Assembly: GCA_900770265.1 (NCBI GenBank)
Contig: CAAGJR010000219.1
Coordinates: forward strand, 1-6,461
Direction: 5' to 3'
Source of the DNA: an uncultured Acidaminococcus sp.
GTDB lineage: Bacteria; Bacillota; Negativicutes; Acidaminococcales; Acidaminococcaceae
Length of the DNA: 6,461 nucleotides
Shown here: positions 1 through 4,452 of the stretch, piece by piece
Position numbering within the stretch: the first letter of the stretch is position 1
How the letters are laid out: each line of letters begins with the position of its first letter
Program-made: the position numbers and the translations under genes
Notes under the pieces: generated by a model
Databases searched by the model: none
Told to the model about the DNA's origin: nothing
Seen by the model: only the letters and a program-made list of their open reading frames with translations

Positions 1-13
1 AAGGAGTAGAACC

Positions 14-451
14 ATGAGCAACAACAGTGTGTATGTAGGAAAAGTCATCGCTGTGAACAAACAGCGTGCCAAAGTAAAGATCGAACAGCGTCCGGGGGAA
101 CAGCGCCCCAAGATGCTGGACTGCTGGAATGCCTGTGAAGCCAAACGGGGTACCCGGGTCATCGTGGGGAAACAGTCCCTGGATGAAAAGAGAGCTAAGA
201 TGATCGAATACGGGATCCCTGTATTGACTACCCTGGCCGGCCTGGCCTTCGGCAAGGCCATCGCCCATTTCTTTGCGGCAGACAGCTGGATCGTGATCCT
301 GAGCAGTGTGATCGTATGGCTGGGCCTGGGCCTGTACTATGCCCGGAACTTCAAGAAGAGCGTGAAGACGAAAGTGGAACAATGGACCATCACCGGGTAT
401 TTCAGTGATGGGGAAATCTATGACGCCAAGGGGAAAAAAGTGGAGGTCTGA
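14..451 (+). CDS. RseC/MucC-like small membrane protein (tentative)
   Basis: This 145-residue protein has a soluble N-terminal part (1-65, basic, probably beta-rich), two hydrophobic segments at about 67-88 and 92-110 that form a membrane hairpin, and a short basic cytoplasmic-type tail. The architecture resembles the RseC/MucC family, linked in other bacteria to SoxR reduction and sigma-E control: an N-terminal small beta domain with cysteines, then two close membrane helices followed by an Arg/Lys stretch (RNFKKSVKTK). Only two cysteines are present (C37 and C41, spaced CxxxC), fewer than the cysteine cluster of E. coli RseC, so the assignment rests on topology and weak resemblance. The start at 14 is supported by AAGGAG at 1-6. 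It lies 3 bases upstream of the DUF4321 gene and is probably co-transcribed with it. Its base composition looks less GC-rich than the genes downstream. An unrelated two-helix membrane protein cannot be excluded. Confidence 0.85.
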   Translation: MSNNSVYVGKVIAVNKQRAKVKIEQRPGEQRPKMLDCWNACEAKRGTRVIVGKQSLDEKRAKMIEYGIPVLTTLAGLAFGKAIAHFFAADSWIVILSSVIVWLGLGLYYARNFKKSVKTKVEQWTITGYFSDGEIYDAKGKKVEV

Positions 452-454
452 TCC

Positions 455-718
455 ATGCTGGGGAAAAACAACCTGACCCTTTTTCTGGTCCTGGCGGCCG
501 GTGCCATCATGGGCGGACTGGCTGGAGACAGCCTCCAGGCAGCCCAGCCCTTCGGGACGGCCACGGACTTCCTGGTGCGGCGGTACCAGGTACTGCAGAT
601 CCCGCCTACGGAACTGGATCTGTATGTGTTCAAACTGACCCTGGGACTGGTGTTTTCTCCCAATCTGGTGGCCATCCTGGGCATGCTCCTGGCTGGCTTC
701 CTGTTCCATAAACTGTAA
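455..718 (+). CDS. DUF4321 family membrane protein
   Basis: This 87-residue protein has an N-terminal hydrophobic helix (about 7-28, glycine- and alanine-rich), a short polar extracytoplasmic or loop segment, and a C-terminal helix (about 66-84) ending in a basic FHKL tail. The C-terminal half (54-87) carries the pattern LDLxxxxLTxGLxxxxNLxxxxG that I associate with DUF4321, a small uncharacterised family often found beside maf/radC/mre genes in Firmicutes. The length is normal for that family. The ribosome binding site GGAGG (442-446) sits inside the last codons of the upstream gene, 8 bases from the ATG. Its stop codon is fused to the maf ribosome binding site. Function is unknown; position next to the elongasome genes suggests, but does not show, a role in the cell envelope. 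Confidence 0.85.
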   Translation: MLGKNNLTLFLVLAAGAIMGGLAGDSLQAAQPFGTATDFLVRRYQVLQIPPTELDLYVFKLTLGLVFSPNLVAILGMLLAGFLFHKL

Positions 719-724
719 GGAGGG
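717..724 (+). promoter_or_regulatory. Stop-fused Shine-Dalgarno of maf
   Basis: AAGGAGGG overlaps the TAA stop of the DUF4321 gene (716-718), four to five bases before the maf ATG at 728. The near-perfect anti-16S match fixes the maf start, and the overlap with the stop codon suggests ribosomes finishing the upstream gene can re-initiate on maf. Confidence 0.7.
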
Positions 725-727
725 ACC

Positions 728-1339
728 ATGGACCTGATATTGGCTTCCGGTTCGCCCCGCCGGCTGGAACTGCTCCGGCAGATCGGGGTGGAGCCGAAGG
801 TGGTGGTGAGCCACAGCGAAGAAGAAAAGAAAGCGGCATCTCCCGCGGAACTGGTGCAGCACAATGCCCTGGTGAAGGGGCGGGATGTGGTACAGAAAAT
901 GGGGGATGCAGTGCCGGTGCTGGCGGCCGATACAGTGGTGGCCCTGGACGGACGCATCCTGGGGAAACCGGGGACGCCGGAAAAAGCCAGGACCATGCTG
1001 CGGCAGCTCAGTGGGAAGACCCATCAGGTCCTCACCGGGCTGGCCGTGTTCTATGGGGGAAAGGTCTGGCAGCATGTAGAGGTCACGGACGTGACGTTCG
1101 CGGCGCTCACGGACCGGGAAATCGACCGGTATGTGGCCACCGGAGAACCCCTGGATAAAGCCGGTGCCTACGGCATCCAGGGACGGGCAGCCCTGTTCAT
1201 CCCCTCCATCAGAGGGTCCTACAGCAATGTGGTGGGCCTTCCTCTGGCCCCGTTACGGACAATATTCGCAGAATTGGATGGTGCACGATATGACACACTA
1301 CCTGATACGAGAAATGATTCCGGAGGAGCGGCCTCGTGA
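728..1339 (+). CDS. maf: Maf nucleoside triphosphate pyrophosphatase (dTTP/UTP type)
   Basis: Maf proteins hydrolyse non-canonical or pyrimidine nucleoside triphosphates to monophosphate and pyrophosphate in the cytoplasm; in Bacillus subtilis Maf also affects septum formation. The N-terminal signature is clear (SGSPRR, residues 7-12), followed by ADTVV (67-71), GKP (79-81) and the substrate-site stretch KAGAYGIQGR (144-153), then the terminal GSYSNVVGLPL motif (163-173). Thr69 after the catalytic Asp68, and Gln151, match the dTTP/UTP-preferring YhdE-like subfamily rather than the m7GTP-preferring YceF type. The usual family fold ends near residue 185; the last ~18 residues form a polar tail (ending GGAAS) with no family counterpart that I recognise, and they overlap the start of radC. 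The overlap and the stop-fused ribosome binding site indicate coupled expression with both neighbours. Confidence 0.96.
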   Translation: MDLILASGSPRRLELLRQIGVEPKVVVSHSEEEKKAASPAELVQHNALVKGRDVVQKMGDAVPVLAADTVVALDGRILGKPGTPEKARTMLRQLSGKTHQVLTGLAVFYGGKVWQHVEVTDVTFAALTDREIDRYVATGEPLDKAGAYGIQGRAALFIPSIRGSYSNVVGLPLAPLRTIFAELDGARYDTLPDTRNDSGGAAS

Positions 1340-1976
1340 ACGGCTGCTGAGCCGGGGGCCGGCCGCCCTCAGCATCACGGAGCTGCTGGCCATTTTGATC
1401 GGCACCGGGCGGAAGGACCATTCTGCCCTGGACATCGCCCGGGAACTGACCGGCGACCTGCTGAAGGACGCCCGGCTGGCCCGGACCCAGGATCCCCGGG
1501 AACTGACCCGGATCCCGGGCATCGGACCGGCCAAGGCCACGGTGATCATGGCGGCCCTGGAACTGGGACGCCGGCTGGCCGGGGCGGAGGGACAGCCCCT
1601 GAAGACCATCCACTGTCCGGAGGATGGCGCCATGCTGGTCATGCCCCGGCTGCGCTATGAGACCCACGAGCATTTCTGGGTGATCCTTTTGAACAGCAAG
1701 GGGAAGGTGACGGGCATCGAGCCCATTTCCGAAGGCTCCCTCAATGCTTCGGTGGTCCATCCCCGGGAAGCGTACGCGCCGGCCCTGCTGCAGCATGCGG
1801 CGGCCATCCTGGCCGTGCACAACCATCCGTCCGGGGACCCCACTCCCAGCCGGGAAGACCGGGAACTGACCCGGACCCTGTGGGATACGGGGAAAGTCAT
1901 GGGCATCCCCCTGGTGGATCATCTGATCATCGGAGACGGCATCTATTACAGTTTCAAGGAACATGGTTTGTTATAA
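1290..1976 (+). CDS. radC: RadC family protein (JAMM/MPN domain)
   Basis: This 228-residue protein has an N-terminal segment PEERPRERLL (11-20), a helix-hairpin-helix motif RIPGIGPAKA (74-83) expected to bind DNA, and a C-terminal JAB/MPN domain. The metal-binding JAMM motif is intact: HNHPSGDPTPSRED at 177-190, with His177, His179 and Asp190 as ligands and Glu148 (ISEGSLN) as the upstream acidic residue. Length and order match the UPF0758/RadC family, whose biological role is unresolved; the old DNA-repair assignment of E. coli radC was withdrawn. The frame is open back to 1131, but family alignment favours ATG 1290 (MTHYLIREMIPEERPRE); ATG 1278 and ATG 1314 are alternatives. Only a weak GGATGG (1276-1281) precedes the chosen start, so initiation probably depends on coupling with maf, which it overlaps by 50 bases. 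It ends 20 bases before mreB. Confidence 0.95.
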   Translation: MTHYLIREMIPEERPRERLLSRGPAALSITELLAILIGTGRKDHSALDIARELTGDLLKDARLARTQDPRELTRIPGIGPAKATVIMAALELGRRLAGAEGQPLKTIHCPEDGAMLVMPRLRYETHEHFWVILLNSKGKVTGIEPISEGSLNASVVHPREAYAPALLQHAAAILAVHNHPSGDPTPSREDRELTRTLWDTGKVMGIPLVDHLIIGDGIYYSFKEHGLL

Positions 1977-1979
1977 CGA

Positions 1980-1990
1980 AAGGAAGGGGA
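1980..1990 (+). promoter_or_regulatory. Shine-Dalgarno of mreB
   Basis: The purine run AAGGAAGGGGA begins three bases after the radC stop and ends 6 bases before ATG 1997. It selects this start over the in-frame upstream codons inside radC (open back to 1880). The protein from 1997 begins MFDLFG, matching the usual MreB amino terminus. Confidence 0.65.
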
Positions 1991-1996
1991 AACAGG

Positions 1997-3028
1997 ATGT
2001 TTGATCTTTTTGGGTCTTTCAGTACGGACCTGGGGGTGGATCTGGGAACGGATCATACCCGGATCCTGCTGCAAGAGGAAGGCATCATCCTGGATGAACC
2101 CTCCGTGGTGGCCGTGGACGAGCGGCGGGGCAAGCTGCTGGCCGTGGGGAAGGAGGCCCGGCAGATGCTGGGCCGGACCCCGAAGGGCATCCGGGTGGTC
2201 CGTCCGCTGCAGGATGGGGTCATTGCCGATTTCGACCTGACGAAGGACATGCTGAAGCGGTTCCTGCGCCAGGCCCTGGGCAAACGCCCGCTGCTGCGGC
2301 CCCGGCTGGTGCTCAGCGTGCCCTGCGGTGTGAACAGCGTGGAACGGCGGGCCGTGCTGGATGCGGCCATGGAAGCCGGGGCCGGGGAAGCCTACCTGCT
2401 GGAGGGTTCTCTGGCAGCGGCCCTGGGCGCCGGGCTGGACGTGAAGGAAGCCCGGGGGCGGCTGATCGTGGAACTGGGCGCCGGCTGCACGGAAGCAGCG
2501 GTGCTCACCCAGGGCAAGATCGCCCTGTCCCGGACCCTGCGCTGCGGCGGCCGGGATCTGGACCAGGCCCTTGTCCAGTACTGCAAGAAAAAGTATAATC
2601 TTCTTATCGGGCTGCTCCAGGCGGAGCAGGCCAAGATCGAGATCGGCACCGTGCGGGAGACCGCGCCTCCGGCCTATATGGACATCCGGGGCCGAGACCT
2701 GGTGACGGGGCTGCCCCGCAGCGTGACTGTGGACCAGAACCAGCTGCGGGAGGCGTTCTGGGAACCGGTCCACCGCATGACGGAATGTGTCCGGGGGCTT
2801 CTGGAAGCCCTGCCGGATCTGCTGGCCCGGGATGTGATCGAGGGCGGCATCGTCCTTACCGGCGGCGGAGCGCTGCTGCGGAATTTCGACTGGCTCCTGG
2901 CCCGGGAAACGGGCCTGCGGGTCCGGGTGGCGGAAAATGCCCTGTCCTGTGTGGCCAAGGGGACGGGCGTGGCAGCCGACAATATGAATTTGTTCCGGAA
3001 GGGGCCCCGGCCCCGGCGGAATGGCTAA
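1997..3028 (+). CDS. mreB: MreB-like actin homologue, divergent ATPase core
   Basis: MreB polymerises on the inner face of the membrane and guides the elongation machinery. This 343-residue copy starts MFDLFG, which can form the usual amphipathic membrane anchor. It keeps the phosphate-1 loop DLGTDHT (15-21; DLGTANT is usual), EPSVVAVD (34-41), RPLQDGVIADFD (69-80), KKKYNLLIG (197-205), IEIG (214-217), RGRDLVTGLP (231-240) and the adenosine motif TGGGALLR (288-295). The middle of the ATPase core is altered: IEEPMAAA reads LEGSLAAA (135-142), retaining the first Glu (E136); phosphate-2 DIGGGTTE reads ELGAGCTE (159-166); and the following GGD reads GGR (184-186). The C-terminus has an extra basic tail (GPRPRR). 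The gene is full length and followed directly by mreC, so it is not a decaying pseudogene by layout. I infer altered nucleotide hydrolysis; a second, canonical mreB may exist elsewhere. Confidence 0.93.
   Translation: MFDLFGSFSTDLGVDLGTDHTRILLQEEGIILDEPSVVAVDERRGKLLAVGKEARQMLGRTPKGIRVVRPLQDGVIADFDLTKDMLKRFLRQALGKRPLLRPRLVLSVPCGVNSVERRAVLDAAMEAGAGEAYLLEGSLAAALGAGLDVKEARGRLIVELGAGCTEAAVLTQGKIALSRTLRCGGRDLDQALVQYCKKKYNLLIGLLQAEQAKIEIGTVRETAPPAYMDIRGRDLVTGLPRSVTVDQNQLREAFWEPVHRMTECVRGLLEALPDLLARDVIEGGIVLTGGGALLRNFDWLLARETGLRVRVAENALSCVAKGTGVAADNMNLFRKGPRPRRNG
2571..2599 (+). promoter_or_regulatory. Candidate internal sigma-A-type promoter within mreB
   Basis: TTGTCC (2571-2576, four of six matches to TTGACA) is followed after exactly 17 bases by a perfect TATAAT (2594-2599). 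The site sits in an AT-rich patch within an otherwise strongly GC-rich gene. It codes for the conserved KKKYNLLIG stretch, which explains part of the AT-richness, but the TAT AAT CTT CTT codons are not those preferred nearby. Transcription would begin near 2606 and serve mreC-mreD-mrdA-rodA. It is a sequence-only candidate. Confidence 0.35.
3001..3014 (+). other. Short GC-only hairpin near the mreB stop
   Basis: GGGGC (3001-3005) can pair with GCCCC (3010-3014) around a four-base loop, giving five G:C pairs. It lies within the last mreB codons, 12 bases before the stop and 15 bases before the mreC ribosome binding site. No T-run follows, so it is not an intrinsic terminator. It could affect translation or mRNA processing at the mreB/mreC junction, or simply reflect the Gly-Pro-Arg-Pro coding. 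Confidence 0.35.
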
Positions 3029-3046
3029 CGGAGAGATAGATACAAG

Positions 3047-3934
3047 ATGAGAAAGGAACAGAAAGCCAGACTGGGAGCGCTCCTGGTGGTCCTCCTGCTG
3101 ATCGGAGGGGTGCTGTGGGATGCGTTCCATCGCTTCCCGGCCGTGAATACGGTGTTATCCACCCTGACCCGGCCCATCAGTTTCGTGGTGGGCGGCATCG
3201 GCGGCGGTTTCAAGGGAACGGGGAATTATTTTGCTTCCAAGTCGGCGCTGGAAAAAGAGAATGCGGCCCTGAAGGCGGAAAATGAGGAACTGCGCCAGAG
3301 CAACGTGGAACTGATCGGTATGAAGGCGGAGAACGAACGGCTGGCCAAGCTGCTGAAGTTCAGCAACCTCCATCCCCAGTGGAAGATGGTATCGTCCAAG
3401 GTCATCAGCCGGGATCTGGGTGATTTCCGGGATGTGATCCTCATCGACAAAGGCAAGGCGGACGGCCTGGAAGTGAACATGCCCGTGGTGAATGCCTCCG
3501 GGCTGATCGGCATCGTGGACGGGGTCTATCCCCATATGGCCAAGGTGCTGCTGATCTCCAGCACCCGCAGCCGCATCGGCGGCCTGAACCTGCGCGGGGA
3601 TTCCCGGGCGGCCGGCATCGTGAACGGCGTGGCCGGTCCGGACCAGCTGCTGGAAATGCGCAACCTGAGCCGGAATGCAGATATCCTGCCCGGGGATACC
3701 ATTGTGACCAGCGGCTACAGCGGGTATCATCCGGAAGGTCTCGTGATCGGGACCGTGGAGGATGTGCAGATGGACGCCGGCGGCCTGACCAAAACGGCTA
3801 CCATTGCGCCGTCCGTGGATTACGGGCATCTGGAAGAAGCCCGGGTCATCACCAACTATCATGGCTTTGCGGATTTCCTGCGCCAGGAAGGCAAGGATCC
3901 GGACGCCCAGTCGGGTAAAGGAGGCAAAGGATGA
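3047..3934 (+). CDS. mreC: Rod shape-determining protein MreC
   Basis: MreC is the bitopic scaffold of the elongasome; its extracytoplasmic domain contacts and activates PBP2. This 295-residue protein has a short basic cytoplasmic start (MRKEQKAR), one membrane helix at about 9-25, a coiled coil at about 65-105 rich in the KENAALKAENEEL heptad pattern, and the paired beta-barrel domain at about 113-272. Diagnostic family stretches include VILIDKGKADGLEVNMPVVN (130-149), the SSTRSRIGGLNLRGDSRAAGI region (171-191) and GDTIVTSGYSGYHPEGLVIG (216-235). The tail after residue 280 is polar and ends SGKGGKG; its codons also form the ribosome binding site of mreD. The start at 3047 is preceded by GGAGAG (3030-3035) at a rather long 11-base spacing. 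Its stop overlaps the mreD start as ATGA. Confidence 0.97.
   Translation: MRKEQKARLGALLVVLLLIGGVLWDAFHRFPAVNTVLSTLTRPISFVVGGIGGGFKGTGNYFASKSALEKENAALKAENEELRQSNVELIGMKAENERLAKLLKFSNLHPQWKMVSSKVISRDLGDFRDVILIDKGKADGLEVNMPVVNASGLIGIVDGVYPHMAKVLLISSTRSRIGGLNLRGDSRAAGIVNGVAGPDQLLEMRNLSRNADILPGDTIVTSGYSGYHPEGLVIGTVEDVQMDAGGLTKTATIAPSVDYGHLEEARVITNYHGFADFLRQEGKDPDAQSGKGGKG
3917..3924 (+). promoter_or_regulatory. mreD Shine-Dalgarno embedded in mreC
   Basis: AAAGGAGG lies 6 bases before ATG 3931 and is read by mreC as part of its Gly-Lys-Gly-Gly-Lys tail. With the ATGA overlap (3931-3934) it fixes the mreD start and implies tight mreC-mreD translational coupling. Confidence 0.75.
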
Positions 3935-4443
3935 TCCTTCTTGCACTGGCCTGGCTGGTCTTTACCCTGTTTCTTTTTACTCTGGAAAATCATTGGTTCT
4001 TATTCTTCAACACCACCCAGTCTCCTGACCTGCTGCTGTTGTTCCTCCTGCTCTATGCTCTGGACCAGGGGGAGCGCCGGGGTGCATGGTACGGACTGGG
4101 TATTGGTGCTTTATTGGACATTGTCACGTTCAGCTATTTTGGCTGGCATATGGTGACCCGGGCTGCCCTGGGTTACCTGGTGGGACACAACCGGATGAAC
4201 ATGTTCGCCGACCGTCTGCCCACCTATCTGATCCTGACCGGGCTGGTGACCCTGCTGCTGCAGGTGGCCCGGGGACTGTTCCTGTGCGTGGCGCTGGGAC
4301 GCTGGCTGCCCCTGTGGCCGCTGGTGCTCCTCACCCTGAAGAGCATGGGCTGGAACCTGGTGGTGGCTCCGGTGATGTGGTTTTTGTACCACAAACTGAA
4401 GAAACGGGTCCGCAGCCGCATGGATTATTACTATCATCTGTAG
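3931..4443 (+). CDS. mreD: Rod shape-determining protein MreD
   Basis: MreD is the polytopic membrane partner of MreC and RodA in the elongasome. This 170-residue protein is hydrophobic throughout, with probable helices at about 1-19, 20-29/33-44 (poorly separated), 53-69, 75-86, 97-121 and 127-154, followed by a basic cytoplasmic tail (KLKKRVRSR). The core family motif is present as GLGIGALLDIVTFSYFGWH (55-73) followed by GYLVGHN (81-87), corresponding to the usual G-x-G-L-L-x-D...G...GY pattern. Length is normal for MreD. The start overlaps the mreC stop and the ribosome binding site lies inside mreC; its own TAG stop is merged with the next ribosome binding site. The first half is less GC-rich than neighbouring genes, as hydrophobic codons would predict. 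Confidence 0.94.
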   Translation: MILLALAWLVFTLFLFTLENHWFLFFNTTQSPDLLLLFLLLYALDQGERRGAWYGLGIGALLDIVTFSYFGWHMVTRAALGYLVGHNRMNMFADRLPTYLILTGLVTLLLQVARGLFLCVALGRWLPLWPLVLLTLKSMGWNLVVAPVMWFLYHKLKKRVRSRMDYYYHL

Positions 4444-4446
4444 GAG
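4442..4446 (+). promoter_or_regulatory. Stop-fused Shine-Dalgarno supporting the GTG start of mrdA
   Basis: AGGAG shares bases with the mreD TAG stop (4441-4443) and lies 6 bases before GTG 4453. No ATG sits at a suitable distance, and the GTG start gives the expected short cytoplasmic segment before the membrane helix, so GTG is chosen as the start. Confidence 0.7.
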
Positions 4447-4452
4447 TCTGCC

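Noticed and set aside
1131..1289. N-terminal extension of radC from ATG 1131
   Set aside because: The extra 53 residues are Trp/Pro-rich, lie inside the maf coding region and have no counterpart in RadC proteins.
1209..1964. A 251-codon minus-strand open frame opposite radC
   Set aside because: It is a shadow of radC, which has an intact JAMM motif; it has no plausible ribosome binding site or motifs.
1969..1977. Extended -10-like TGTTATAAC just before mreB
   Set aside because: No -35 element lies at a proper distance, and a transcript starting near 1984 would lose part of the mreB ribosome binding site. It contains the radC stop region and is likely chance.
1880..1996. N-terminal extension of mreB from an upstream ATG inside radC
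   Set aside because: The extension is not MreB-like, whereas ATG 1997 has a purine-rich ribosome binding site and gives the expected MFDLFG start.
1946..3130. A 394-codon minus-strand open frame opposite mreB
   Set aside because: It has the same low-complexity His/Gln/Pro composition and no family resemblance; it is a compositional shadow of mreB.
4114..4140. TTGGAC and TATTTT hexamers in the AT-richer part of mreD
   Set aside because: The 15-base spacing and four-of-six matches are too weak to call a promoter.
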